Assembly: GCA_963931055.1 (NCBI GenBank)
Contig: OZ006987.1
Span: forward strand, 1,488,001-1,552,000
From: Coprenecus sp949297365
GTDB taxonomy: Bacteria; Bacteroidota; Bacteroidia; Bacteroidales; UBA932
DNA length: 64,000 nucleotides
Direction of reading: 5' to 3'
Each line of letters starts with the position of its first letter. The stretch's first letter is position 1. Under the pieces are notes generated by a model that had not been told where the DNA came from, ran no database searches, and saw only the letters and a program-made list of their open reading frames with translations. The translations under genes were made by a program, and so were the position numbers. This document shows, in pieces, positions 25,878 to 35,079 of the stretch.

Positions 25878-26543
25878 ATGATCAAACTTATCGAAATTTC
25901 CAAAATCTACAGAACCTCCGAGATCGAGACCATGGCTCTCGACAATATCAACCTCGAAGTGCGCGAAGGAGAATTTGTAAGTATCATGGGCCCCTCCGGC
26001 TGCGGCAAGTCCACCCTGCTCAACATCGCCGGACTGCTTGACGAGCCTACTTCCGGTACCGTGGAGCTGCACGGCAAGCCCGTCTCGGGCCTCAATGCCC
26101 GCGAGGCCGCCCGCTTCCGCAACACCGAGCTCGGATTTGTATTCCAGAGCTTCCACCTGATCCCCTCGCTCAATGTCCTGGACAACGTGCAGATGCCCCT
26201 GCTGTACCGCAGGATGGGTGCGACCGAGCGCAAGGAAAGGGCTTTGAAGATGATTGATGCCGTAGGACTGAATCACCGTATCCGGCATTTCCCCTCGCAG
26301 CTCTCCGGCGGTCAGTGTCAGAGGGTGGCCATCGCCCGCGCCCTGGTCGGCGACCCTTCCATCATTCTGGCGGACGAGCCCACCGGTAACCTGGACTCCA
26401 AGATGGGTGCAGAGGTCATGGAACTCCTGCACGAGGTCAACAAGCAGCGCGGCAAGACCATCCTGATGGTGACCCACAACGAGTCCCAGGCCAAGCAGAC
26501 CGACCGCATCATCCGTATGCTCGACGGCCGTATCATCGGGTAG
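25878..26543 (+). CDS. LolD/MacB-type ABC ATPase
   Basis: This 221-residue protein has Walker A GPSGCGKST, the LolD-specific FVFQSFHLIPSL Q-loop, signature LSGGQCQRVAIARAL and Walker B IILADEPTGNLD. It is the only ATPase in the export operon, so it is likely shared by all five permease genes. Its TAG stop overlaps the left terminal repeat of a 123-bp inverted-repeat element, so the final codons may have been set by that insertion. Confidence 0.95.
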   Translation: MIKLIEISKIYRTSEIETMALDNINLEVREGEFVSIMGPSGCGKSTLLNIAGLLDEPTSGTVELHGKPVSGLNAREAARFRNTELGFVFQSFHLIPSLNVLDNVQMPLLYRRMGATERKERALKMIDAVGLNHRIRHFPSQLSGGQCQRVAIARALVGDPSIILADEPTGNLDSKMGAEVMELLHEVNKQRGKTILMVTHNESQAKQTDRIIRMLDGRIIG

Positions 26544-26664
26544 AGGGTGACTCAAAAGGGTAATTTCTGCGTTACGCTTGATTCGAAAATCCTCATGTAC
26601 GCCAGTACACTGCGGTTTTCTCATCTTCGCAAGCCTTGAAATTCCTCCTTTTGGGTCACCCTCT
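26542..26664. mobile_element. 123-bp MITE-like inverted-repeat element
   Basis: The ends are imperfect inverted repeats: AGAGGGTGACTCAAAAGG (26542-26559) and CCTTTTGGGTCACCCTCT (26647-26664), with one mismatch. The interior continues as an imperfect palindrome centred on CATGTACGCCAGTACACTG, so the transcript would fold into a long hairpin. It encodes nothing. It lies between the ATPase and the fused permease gene. Its size and terminal repeats suggest a non-autonomous element. Confidence 0.7.
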
Positions 26665-26718
26665 TGCCGCGAAGGCAATTAAAACGAACCCGAATAAAAA
26701 ACATAATCGAATACACAT

Positions 26719-29244
26719 ATGAAACTACCTGTATACTTACGCCAGAGCTGGCAGATAATGCTCAAAGACCGGCAGTACAGCCTGATCTACATCGTCGGTG
26801 TGGCGCTGTCGATGGCCGTGGTCACTGTGTTTCTGATGTTGGTGACTATGATGGTGGGCGATGTATATCCGGAAAAGCACAGGGGCCGTATTCTGGTGCT
26901 GGACCGTGTTGTTTATGAAAACCCTTCGGAGGATTACTTCAATGCTTCAACCGTACCGGCTGATCTGGCCCGGTTTATAAAGGAGTCGCAGCTTGACGGT
27001 ACGGATGCAGTCTCTTTGGTGAAACGGTCCTCGGCTACAGTCCCGGTAATGGTCAGGGACAAGTCGGTTCTTTATGCCGGTGCCCGGTATGTGGACGGGG
27101 ACTTCTGGAAGGTATTTGATTTCGATTTCCTTGCGGGAAGACCTTTCAGCGTTGAGGATACAGCAGGACCGGAAGCGGTGATATCCTCAACCCTGGCTCA
27201 GAGATGTTTCGGGACGGATGAAGCTGTGGGGCGTGTGCTTACGGTGAGCGGCCAACCTGTGACGGTGCGCGGAGTAGTCCGGGACGTGTCGGTAATGGCT
27301 ATAGAGACGGATGCCGAGATATGGCTGACAATGGATGCCGCGTATCCGAGGATGAGTGAGCAAATCCTGTTTTCGGCAGTAAGCCGCAGGCATATCCCAG
27401 AAGTACTGGATGCGGTCAAAGCGGCACTGGAACAGTACAACAACCTGCAGACCGATGAATCGATGCGTATTTTGCCGGATGATATGCTCCCGGAGTCCAT
27501 TCAGAAGCGGCAGACCGGCAGTCTGGGACAATTCATATCGAACATATCATTGATCGTAGTAATCATCCTGCTCATACCGGCGGTCAATCTCTGCGGGATG
27601 GTATCGTCAAGTCTTCGTGAGAGGCTTTCTGAGTTCGGTGTCCGGAAGTCATACGGTGCCCCGTTCCGGGCCATGTTCTTCCAGATATTTTCCGAGAATA
27701 TGCTGCTGACTCTCATCGGCGGCTTTCTGGGTTATCTTCTTTCATTCATGCTGTTTGACAGTATCTCATTTTATTTCACTGAGGCAGTTGTAGGGCTCGG
27801 TGCGGGTTCGGTAAGGAATGTGGATCTGATATATCCGGCGGAGCCGTTTTTCAGACCCGGAATATATCTGCTGATATTCGCGGCGGTGGTTCTGCTCAAT
27901 ACATTTGCTTCAGTACAGCCTGTGATGAAAGTCCTGCGCAAAGGCTCAGTGAGTCTGCTCAGGGACAATGATGCGTCTGCCCCGTCCCGCCGTTGCAGAG
28001 GTCTGTGGCTTGTGATTGAGGCCTCGCTGGTGGTGGCTATCGGCTGGCTTGCCGGTAATCCGGTGCTGATGAATGCAATGCGCCGCTGTATCGTCCCCAT
28101 GGGCTGGGAACCGGACCGGGTGGTGTCTCTGCCTGTGATTTCGCTGGCGGCTTCTGATGCTGCTTCCGCCTCAGGGGAGAGCCCGGATGAAAAACTGCAG
28201 GCCGATTTCAGGAGAATAGGGCAGAGCATAGCCTCTTTGGACGGAGTGGAGTCCATGACGCCTTCCACACAGAATTTCCCCGGTAATATGCTATGCTCCA
28301 GTCTCCAGGTATTTACGGATACACTGAAGAGGTTCAATGCGTCATGTTATACTGCTGGATATGGATCGGATTTTATGGACGTATTCGGAATAAAGACCGT
28401 AATTTCCGACGGGAATACATCCCGGACGGCTGGTTCTTTGGGAAGCATCGTCATATCGGAGGATCTGGCTGCGGAGTTCTTTCCTGAAGACAGTCCTGTC
28501 GGGAAGACACTGTATGTGGCAGACTGGGGCGGCGAGCCTGTCCGCAAGACAGTCACCGGGGTGATGGCCCGTCAGAAGCGCAATGCTGTCTATCTGCCGG
28601 GGCCTGCAATAGTCCTCAGTATCCCGGAGTTTTCCTCTGAGGATATCCGCCAGAGCCGGTGCTGCTGGCATGTCCGTGTGTCTAAAGGTACTGACGTGAG
28701 GAAATTTATAGAGGAACTTGATTCATATATGGCTGAGCAGGGACTTTTCGGAGAGCTGTCTGTAGGGGACGCATATTTGTTGCGTGATGATATAGAGCGT
28801 ATCCCGAAACTGTCGCGGACTCCAAATCTGATAATACTCTGCTACCTGCTGCTCAATCTTGTTCTCGGGGCATTGTCGCATTATATGCTTCAGACCCGCC
28901 GACGGATAGACGAGTACGGTGTGCGTATAGCCATGGGTTCCAGTCCTGGCCGTCTACGCCGCAATACGGTGGCCGGCAGTATCGGCCTGTCAACTCTGGC
29001 TGTAGGTATAGGCCTGCTGGTGGTGTTCAATGTGCGGATGCTGAGGCAGATACATTATGACTACAGTTATCTGCCCGAGGCTACCCTGGCCCCGTGGCCG
29101 ATACTGACTTCGCCTTTCCTGTCCGCGCTGATGGCGACATTGATCGTGGCTGCGGTAATATTTGTTGTCAATGCCCTGGCGGCCCTCGTCTCCGTGTGGA
29201 AGGTCTCGCGGATGCGGCCGTCAGAAATTTTAAGAGAAGAATGA
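26719..29244 (+). CDS. Fused double MacB/FtsX-type permease
   Basis: At 841 residues this is two FtsX-type permeases in one chain. Residues 1-415 equal the N-half type (MKLPVYLRQSWQIML..., SEFGVRKSYGAPFRAMFFQ). Residues about 430-841 equal the C-half type (GLWLVIEASLVVAIGWLAGNP, DEYGVRIAMGSSPGRLRRN), ending SRMRPSEILREE. The following two genes carry the same two halves separately. The protein should form a transmembrane exporter energised by the ATPase at 25878. Its first 100 bases are almost identical to those of the gene at 29247. Confidence 0.9.
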   Translation: MKLPVYLRQSWQIMLKDRQYSLIYIVGVALSMAVVTVFLMLVTMMVGDVYPEKHRGRILVLDRVVYENPSEDYFNASTVPADLARFIKESQLDGTDAVSLVKRSSATVPVMVRDKSVLYAGARYVDGDFWKVFDFDFLAGRPFSVEDTAGPEAVISSTLAQRCFGTDEAVGRVLTVSGQPVTVRGVVRDVSVMAIETDAEIWLTMDAAYPRMSEQILFSAVSRRHIPEVLDAVKAALEQYNNLQTDESMRILPDDMLPESIQKRQTGSLGQFISNISLIVVIILLIPAVNLCGMVSSSLRERLSEFGVRKSYGAPFRAMFFQIFSENMLLTLIGGFLGYLLSFMLFDSISFYFTEAVVGLGAGSVRNVDLIYPAEPFFRPGIYLLIFAAVVLLNTFASVQPVMKVLRKGSVSLLRDNDASAPSRRCRGLWLVIEASLVVAIGWLAGNPVLMNAMRRCIVPMGWEPDRVVSLPVISLAASDAASASGESPDEKLQADFRRIGQSIASLDGVESMTPSTQNFPGNMLCSSLQVFTDTLKRFNASCYTAGYGSDFMDVFGIKTVISDGNTSRTAGSLGSIVISEDLAAEFFPEDSPVGKTLYVADWGGEPVRKTVTGVMARQKRNAVYLPGPAIVLSIPEFSSEDIRQSRCCWHVRVSKGTDVRKFIEELDSYMAEQGLFGELSVGDAYLLRDDIERIPKLSRTPNLIILCYLLLNLVLGALSHYMLQTRRRIDEYGVRIAMGSSPGRLRRNTVAGSIGLSTLAVGIGLLVVFNVRMLRQIHYDYSYLPEATLAPWPILTSPFLSALMATLIVAAVIFVVNALAALVSVWKVSRMRPSEILREE

Positions 29245-29246
29245 TT

Positions 29247-30539
29247 ATGAAACTACCTGTATACTTCCGCCAGAGCTGGCAGATAATGCTCAAGGACCGG
29301 CAGTACAGCCTGATCTACGTCGTCGGTGTGGCGCTGTCGATGGCCTTCGTGATGGCCTTTCTGATGTTCATGCTGATGAGTGTCTCGGGAATCTATCCGG
29401 AGAAGCACCGCAGCCGTATGCTGGTTCTCTCCAATGTTATTCTGGATGATGCGAAAGGCGAGCCGCGGATGGGTACCATGGTGAGCGAGCGTCTGGCGCA
29501 GCTGATAGAAGAGGCGGATATCCCCGGCGTGGAGAGCATGTCGTATGTCATTGCGCCTTTCCGAAGCGGTTCGCTCAGTCTGACCGCGCCCGACGGCAAT
29601 GTCCACAATGCTCCGGTGATGTATGTGGACGGAGGTTTCTGGGACGTGTTCCAGTTTGAGTTCCGGGACGGGCAGGCTCCGGGGGAATGGAATCCGGTGC
29701 TGGTGGAGGCGGTGGTCTCCGAGACATTTGCCCGCAGGTGCTTCGGTTCGGGTGACGCGGCGGTGGGGCAGAGCGTGCTCTACGGCGGTACTCCGCTCAG
29801 GGTCTGCGGGGTGGTGCGGGATGTGCCTCTCACTGCGATGATGACAGATGCGGAGGTATGGCTGCCGTATCAGCTGTACAGGACGAGGTTCTACAGTGCG
29901 GACGGACAGCCTTGGTTAGGCTCGGGCCATCTGTATATTCTGGCCAAGAGCCGCAGGGACTTTGATGCGGTACGGGCAGGGGTAAGCGATGTGACGGCGA
30001 GGTACAATCTCTCGTTCGGTGCGGCAGAGGAGTTCTATATCTCACCGGATGTGCGGCCGGAGACTTATATCAGAACTTCCGGTGTGTCAGCGGAAACGCT
30101 TCTTTCGATCATAGCGGCGATGGTGCTGATGCTGATGATTGTCCCTGCTGTCAATCTGAGCGGTATGGTGGCTTCGAGCATGGAGGAACGGATCGTAGAG
30201 TTCGGGGTGCGCAAGGCATACGGGGCACCAGACGGTGTCATAGTGCGGCAGGTGCTTTCGGAGAATTTCCTGCTGACGCTTATCGGGGGGCTTTTCGGTG
30301 TGGTGTTCGCCAGGGGGATTCTGGGCCTGCTGTCCAATGCTCTGGAGCAGAGCAAGGCCGGGTATGATGCCGTGGAGATGCAGGCCGACCTGGTGTTTCC
30401 TGCGGATGTGTTTTTCCGTCCGGAACTGTACCTTCTGGTGTTTGTCTGTGTGCTGGCCCTCAATCTGCTGTCCTCGTATCTGCCGGTAAGGAAGGTGCTG
30501 AGATACAGCGTAACGGATTCGTTGAACGAGAAAAAATAG
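29247..30539 (+). CDS. MacB/FtsX-type permease (N-half type)
   Basis: The start is set at 29247 (MKLPVYFRQSWQIML) by alignment with the paralogue at 26719; an ATG at 29241 overlapping the previous stop would add two residues. The 430-residue protein has an N-terminal helix, a periplasmic domain, and FtsX helices around IVEFGVRKAYGAPDGVIVRQ and ENFLLTLIGGLFGV. It is paired with the next gene. Confidence 0.9.
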   Translation: MKLPVYFRQSWQIMLKDRQYSLIYVVGVALSMAFVMAFLMFMLMSVSGIYPEKHRSRMLVLSNVILDDAKGEPRMGTMVSERLAQLIEEADIPGVESMSYVIAPFRSGSLSLTAPDGNVHNAPVMYVDGGFWDVFQFEFRDGQAPGEWNPVLVEAVVSETFARRCFGSGDAAVGQSVLYGGTPLRVCGVVRDVPLTAMMTDAEVWLPYQLYRTRFYSADGQPWLGSGHLYILAKSRRDFDAVRAGVSDVTARYNLSFGAAEEFYISPDVRPETYIRTSGVSAETLLSIIAAMVLMLMIVPAVNLSGMVASSMEERIVEFGVRKAYGAPDGVIVRQVLSENFLLTLIGGLFGVVFARGILGLLSNALEQSKAGYDAVEMQADLVFPADVFFRPELYLLVFVCVLALNLLSSYLPVRKVLRYSVTDSLNEKK

Positions 30540-30540
30540 C

Positions 30541-31824
30541 ATGGTTATGAAAGCGCATAAGAAGATAAATAGCGGAATGTGGCTGATAGTGGAGACCGTT
30601 CTGGTCTTCGTGCTGGGCTGGTTCCTCGCCGACCCTGAGATAATGAAGCTGTACCGCAGTATGTTCATTCCCATGGGCTGGGATTATGAGAATGTCGTGG
30701 TGGTGCCGGTGGAGGTGCTGCCGGACTACGACCCGGATTATCGCCCGGAGGCGATGGAACGGGAACGGATGACGGAGGATTTCCGGCGTATGGGGGAGGT
30801 CCTGTCCTCGGTCAGCGGGGTGGAGTATGCCGCACCGTGCCGTCCGTATTTCCCCGGCATTGACAATCACATGTACGGCAGGGTTTTCCGGGACTCGACC
30901 CATTTCATGGAGTGCAGCATGCTGTACCGGGTTACCGGATCCGATTTCATGGAAGTGTTCGGTTACGAATGGGTGCTGCCTGAAAGCAGTCCCTTCCTGA
31001 CGGAGGATGCTGTGGGCAGGGTCGTGGTCTCCGAGGATCTGGCCGAGTTCCTGTTCCCCGGGGAGAATCCTATAGGCAGGTCATTTGAGTCCACCGAGAG
31101 CGGCAACAACGTCGTCGTCGGCGTGATTCCCCGCCAGAAACTGCGCGAGATCATGGGTGTCCCGACCCCGGTGCTGATAGCCAATATCGCAGCCGTGAAC
31201 TACGACGAGCTGTCCAACGGCGGTGCCTATTGGGTGGCCCGTGTGGCTGACGGTACCGACTTGGACTCCTTCCTTCCCGAGCTCAACCGGGTGCTCTCGT
31301 CGCAGGCCTCATTCGGCAATCTCAGGGCAACTGCGGTCTTCCCCTTGGAGAACAAGCTGCAGGCCAGCATGGATGTCTCCCTCCGCAATGTCGGTCTGAT
31401 ATATCTCGTCCTCAATCTCGTGCTCGGAGCCTTCTCGTTCTGGCTGCTGAACTCGCGGAAGAATCAGGACGAATACGGTGTCCGTCAGGCGATGGGCGCC
31501 ACTCCGGTGAGGCTGCGGCTCAGCGCAGTGGCCCGGGCCTGTAGGTCTACCGCTATAGCGGTGGGTATCGGAATCGTCCTGGTGCTCAATGTCAATATAG
31601 TGCTGGGACGCGAGTCGGCTACCGTAGGCGCGGAGTATTTCGGTGTCTATCCGGCGGCCGAGACCCTGACGCCCTGGCCGGTGCTGACTTCAGGGCCGCT
31701 GTCCGTACTGATGGTTACTGCTGTCGTGGCGGCTGCTGTGTTCCTTATGAATATTCTGGCTGCGCTCGTCTCCGTATGGAAGGTTTCGGGGATGCGGCCG
31801 TCGGAGGCCCTTCGGGAGGAATGA
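30541..31824 (+). CDS. MacB/FtsX-type permease (C-half type)
   Basis: The 427-residue product (start 30541; 30547 is an equal alternative) begins with MWLIVETVLVFVLGWFLADPEI and ends SGMRPSEALREE, closely matching the second half of the fused permease at 26719. It also contains SEDLAEFLFPGENPIGRSF and DEYGVRQAMGATPVRLRL. It lies one base after the N-half gene, consistent with a split form of the same exporter. Confidence 0.9.
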   Translation: MVMKAHKKINSGMWLIVETVLVFVLGWFLADPEIMKLYRSMFIPMGWDYENVVVVPVEVLPDYDPDYRPEAMERERMTEDFRRMGEVLSSVSGVEYAAPCRPYFPGIDNHMYGRVFRDSTHFMECSMLYRVTGSDFMEVFGYEWVLPESSPFLTEDAVGRVVVSEDLAEFLFPGENPIGRSFESTESGNNVVVGVIPRQKLREIMGVPTPVLIANIAAVNYDELSNGGAYWVARVADGTDLDSFLPELNRVLSSQASFGNLRATAVFPLENKLQASMDVSLRNVGLIYLVLNLVLGAFSFWLLNSRKNQDEYGVRQAMGATPVRLRLSAVARACRSTAIAVGIGIVLVLNVNIVLGRESATVGAEYFGVYPAAETLTPWPVLTSGPLSVLMVTAVVAAAVFLMNILAALVSVWKVSGMRPSEALREE

Positions 31825-31845
31825 CCATGAAACCCCGGAAGCTTC

Positions 31846-32036
31846 CATATTGTCACTATACATTTTAGGTGTGTGACAATATGTTGAGAATGAATGATAT
31901 ATGAAATTGAGAAAATGTTAGGACGAGTGAAAATGAGCATTACTGGGCAAAATATCGGGCACCTAACATTTTTGGGAAATGCTAAGTGCTTGATGAATTG
32001 GTACTTGAAATATAACGAAAATGTATAGTGACAATA
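31846..32036. repeat. Nested inverted repeats between permease and TolC-like genes
   Basis: Three repeat systems overlap here. CATATTGTCAC (31846-31856) and GTGACAATATG (31873-31883) form a perfect 11-bp hairpin. TATTGTCACTATACATTTT (31848-31866) and its complement (32018-32036) are 19-bp perfect terminal repeats. AAAATGTTAGG (31912-31922) and CCTAACATTTT (31962-31972) form an inner pair. The 189-bp unit encodes nothing and looks like a second MITE-like insertion, or a structured leader for the TolC-like gene. Confidence 0.7.
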
Positions 32037-32063
32037 ATTGAGACAATGACAATAACAATAACA

Positions 32064-33620
32064 ATGAGACGTATTTTTCGAGAGACGGTGATGACGGTGG
32101 CGGTGCTGCTGATGGCTGCAGTGCCCGGACATCAGAGGCTGGCGGCGCAGGAGGCCGGCGGACAAGTGCCGGGTGTGGAGCAGGCCGGCGGGAAGCAGGG
32201 CGGCGTGATGCAGCTGACCCTCGAGGGCGCGATGGACCTGGCCTGCAGTCAGTCGGTGGATGCGGCGGTGGCGCTGAACCAGCTCAAGAGTGCGTACTGG
32301 CAGTTCCGTACCTACAAGGCGGAGCGGCTGCCGGAATTGGTGTTCAACGGTACTCTGCCGACATTCAACAATAACTACAATTCCTATCAGAATGCCGACG
32401 GTTCCTACGGCTATGTGCGCAGCAACTGGCTTGGACTCTCCGGCGAGCTGTCCGTGACCCAGAACATTCCGTTTACCGGCGGTACGGTCTCGCTGAGCAC
32501 CGGCCTGGATATGACGCGGCAGCTGGGCAGCAGCGGGTACAACGAGTTCATGGCGGCCCCCATTGCCCTGACATTCAACCAGCCGCTCTTTTCCGTCAAT
32601 ACTTTCCGCTGGGACAAGAAGATAGAGCCGGTGCGCTACGCTGAGTCCCGGGCCGCCTACGACGAGAATATGGAGGCGGTCAAGATGAATACGATAAGCT
32701 ATTTCTTCAACTATATACTTGCGACTGAGAACCTTAAGATTGCCGGACAGAACCTGGAGAACGCTGACCGGCTGTATGAGGTGGCGAAGGCCAGACGGGA
32801 GATAGGCCAGATATCCGAGACCGAGCTGATGCAGCTGCGGCTGTCGGCCCTGCAGGCCAAGGCCAATGTGACCTCCTGCCGCAGTAATCTCAATTCCACT
32901 ATGTTTACGCTCCGGGCATTCCTCGGACTCTCCGAGCAGGACACCATAGTGGCCGTGCTGCCCGAGGCCGTCCCCCTGCCGGCGCTCCGTTATGAGGACG
33001 TGCTGGACAAGGCGTTGGCCAACAGCTCATTTGCCCAGAACATCCAGCGCCGCAAGCTGGAGGCCGATTATGAAGTGGCCATAGCCAAGGGCCAGCGTTA
33101 TCAGGTGGACCTCAATGTGACAGTCGGTTATTCCGGAGTGAACCGGGAGCTGGCCATAGCCTACAATGAGTCCAGGGATCAGGAAGTGGTCTCGGTCGGA
33201 CTGTCGATTCCGATTCTGGACTGGGGCAAGCGCAAGGGACAGGTGCGCATGGCAGAGAGCAACCGCGACGTGGTACATTCCCAGCTGCAGCAGGAGGAAC
33301 TGAATTTCAACCAGGACATCTTCCTGCTCACCGAGCAGTTCAACAACCAGGCCGGCCAGCTGGACCTCGCCCGGGAGTCCGACCGTGTCGCCTCGGCCCG
33401 CTACCAGGCCTCCGTTGAGTCCTTCCTCATCGGCCGCATGAGCGTGCTCGAGCTCAACGATGCCCGCGATGCCAAGGATCTGGCCCGCCAGGACTATATC
33501 CAGCAGCTCTTTTACTACTGGTACTACTACTACGAGATCCGCTCCGTCACCCTCTGGGATTTTGCCACCGGCACTCCCGTCCATTCCGACATCGATGCCC
33601 TCCTCGCCGACGAAAAATAG
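32064..33620 (+). CDS. TolC-like outer-membrane efflux protein
   Basis: ATG at 32064 (MRRIFRETVMTVAVLLMAA...RLAAQ) gives a good signal peptide; an in-frame ATG at 32028 lies inside the repeat element. The 518-residue protein shows the OEP repeat pattern (TYKAERLPELVFNGTLPTF; SISTPILDWGK-like SIPILDWGKRKGQVRMAESN; FLIGRMSVLELNDARDAKDLARQDYIQQLFYYW). It probably completes the MacA-MacB-TolC exporter of the upstream operon, although the repeat element separates it by 240 bases. Confidence 0.9.
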   Translation: MRRIFRETVMTVAVLLMAAVPGHQRLAAQEAGGQVPGVEQAGGKQGGVMQLTLEGAMDLACSQSVDAAVALNQLKSAYWQFRTYKAERLPELVFNGTLPTFNNNYNSYQNADGSYGYVRSNWLGLSGELSVTQNIPFTGGTVSLSTGLDMTRQLGSSGYNEFMAAPIALTFNQPLFSVNTFRWDKKIEPVRYAESRAAYDENMEAVKMNTISYFFNYILATENLKIAGQNLENADRLYEVAKARREIGQISETELMQLRLSALQAKANVTSCRSNLNSTMFTLRAFLGLSEQDTIVAVLPEAVPLPALRYEDVLDKALANSSFAQNIQRRKLEADYEVAIAKGQRYQVDLNVTVGYSGVNRELAIAYNESRDQEVVSVGLSIPILDWGKRKGQVRMAESNRDVVHSQLQQEELNFNQDIFLLTEQFNNQAGQLDLARESDRVASARYQASVESFLIGRMSVLELNDARDAKDLARQDYIQQLFYYWYYYYEIRSVTLWDFATGTPVHSDIDALLADEK

Positions 33621-33708
33621 TCAGCTACCATTTTGCATGGCGCGGCTTTGTTTGGAAATCTGGCACGGCGGGAGTTGAAAATATGGGCGGACGCTGGATT
33701 GAAAGGAA

Positions 33709-33751
33709 ATTTTCCGTAAATTTGTAGGATGAAACAGAATTTACGGAAAAT
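33709..33751 (+). promoter_or_regulatory. pyrH promoter within a perfect 14-bp inverted repeat
   Basis: ATTTTCCGTAAATT (33709-33722) and AATTTACGGAAAAT (33738-33751) are perfect inverted repeats 15 bases apart, the second ending at the pyrH start codon. The left arm contains the -7 element TAAATTTG (33717-33724). Transcription should start near 33731, so the left arm is mostly not transcribed. That favours a DNA operator over an RNA hairpin. Confidence 0.65.
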
Positions 33752-34459
33752 ATGAAGTATAAAAGGGTATTGCTCAAGCTCAGCGGGGAGAGCCTCGGAG
33801 GCAATGAGGGACGCGGCATCGATGAAGGGATGCTGGCCCGCTATGCTGCGGAGGTGGCTCAGGCCGTAAGGAGCGGAGTGCAGGTCGCCATCGTAGTGGG
33901 CGGCGGCAACATTTTCAGAGGACTTTCAGGTGCGGGCAAGGGTTTTGACCGCGTGGGCGGCGACCGCATGGGTATGCTTGCGACTGTGATCAACAGCCTC
34001 GGCCTGGCAATGGCCATCCGCAGTGCCGGAGTGGACGCGGAGGTATTCACCTCGACCCCGATGAAGCCCATCGCCGAATATTACACCAGGGACAATGCCG
34101 TAGCGGCCATGGAGCGCGGTGCGGTGGCCCTGATCGCCGGAGGTACCGGCAACCCCTTCTTCACCACTGACTCTGCGGCGGCTCTGAGAGCCTGTGAGAT
34201 AGGAGCCGGAGCACTGCTGAAGGGCACCCGCGTGGACGGAGTCTACACCGCCGACCCGGAGAAGGACCCGACGGCCACAAGGTACGACGAGCTGACATTT
34301 GACAAGGCCCTGACGGACGGGCTGAAGGTCATGGACAGCACCGCATTTGCCCTGTGCAAGGACAACGACATGCCCATCGTGGTCTTCGACATGAACCGCG
34401 AGGGCAATCTGCAGCAGCTGCTCGCCGGCGGAAAAGTCGGCACGCTGGTACATAAGTAA
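33752..34459 (+). CDS. pyrH: UMP kinase
   Basis: This 235-residue protein carries the PyrH amino-acid-kinase fold motifs LLKLSGESLGG, VVGGGNIFRG, DRMGMLATVINSL, GGTGNPFFTTDSAAALRA and DGVYTADPEKDP. It phosphorylates UMP to UDP in pyrimidine nucleotide synthesis and is cytosolic. frr follows 45 bases downstream, the conserved bacterial pyrH-frr order. Confidence 0.97.
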   Translation: MKYKRVLLKLSGESLGGNEGRGIDEGMLARYAAEVAQAVRSGVQVAIVVGGGNIFRGLSGAGKGFDRVGGDRMGMLATVINSLGLAMAIRSAGVDAEVFTSTPMKPIAEYYTRDNAVAAMERGAVALIAGGTGNPFFTTDSAAALRACEIGAGALLKGTRVDGVYTADPEKDPTATRYDELTFDKALTDGLKVMDSTAFALCKDNDMPIVVFDMNREGNLQQLLAGGKVGTLVHK

Positions 34460-34504
34460 CCTGACATTGGATAAAATGAAATAACAACTAAAACATAAAA
34501 TATT

Positions 34505-35068
34505 ATGGCAGACAATGCAAAAGACATCATTGCCTCAGCAGTGAAAAAGATGAGCGAGGCCGTCAACTATCTGGAAGAGGACCTCAAGACCTACAGGGCC
34601 GGCAAGGCCAACCCGGCTGTGTTCAACAGCGTCATGGTGGACTATTACGGCAATCCTACACCCGTGCCCCAGGTGGCCAGCATCACTGTGCCCGATGCCC
34701 GCACGATGCTGATCCAGCCCTGGGAGAAGAACATGATACCGAAGATCGAGAAGGCCATCATGGACGCCAATCTCGGATTCACTCCTCAGAACAACGGCGA
34801 GCACATCCGCATCAACGTCCCGCCCCTCACTGAAGACCGCCGCAAGGAGTTGGTGAAGAAGTCCAAGGCAGCCGGCGAGTCGGCCAAGATCTCCATCCGC
34901 AACGCCCGCAAGGAGGCCAACGACCTGTTGAAGAAGGCCCAGAAGGACGGTCTGGCGGAGGATATGGCCAAGGACGCAGAGAACGACGTGCAGAAGGAGG
35001 TTGACAACTACAACAAGAAGATCGACACCATCCTGGCCAACAAGGAGAAAGAGATAATGACAGTGTAA
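34505..35068 (+). CDS. frr: Ribosome recycling factor
   Basis: At 187 residues it has the usual length and the RRF core (LKTYRAGKANPAVFNSVMVDYYGNPTPVPQVASITVPDARTMLIQPWEK; IRINVPPLTEDRRKELVKKSK). It releases ribosomes from mRNA after termination together with EF-G. It is downstream of pyrH, as in most bacteria. Confidence 0.97.
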   Translation: MADNAKDIIASAVKKMSEAVNYLEEDLKTYRAGKANPAVFNSVMVDYYGNPTPVPQVASITVPDARTMLIQPWEKNMIPKIEKAIMDANLGFTPQNNGEHIRINVPPLTEDRRKELVKKSKAAGESAKISIRNARKEANDLLKKAQKDGLAEDMAKDAENDVQKEVDNYNKKIDTILANKEKEIMTV

Positions 35069-35079
35069 ACGGTACGGTT

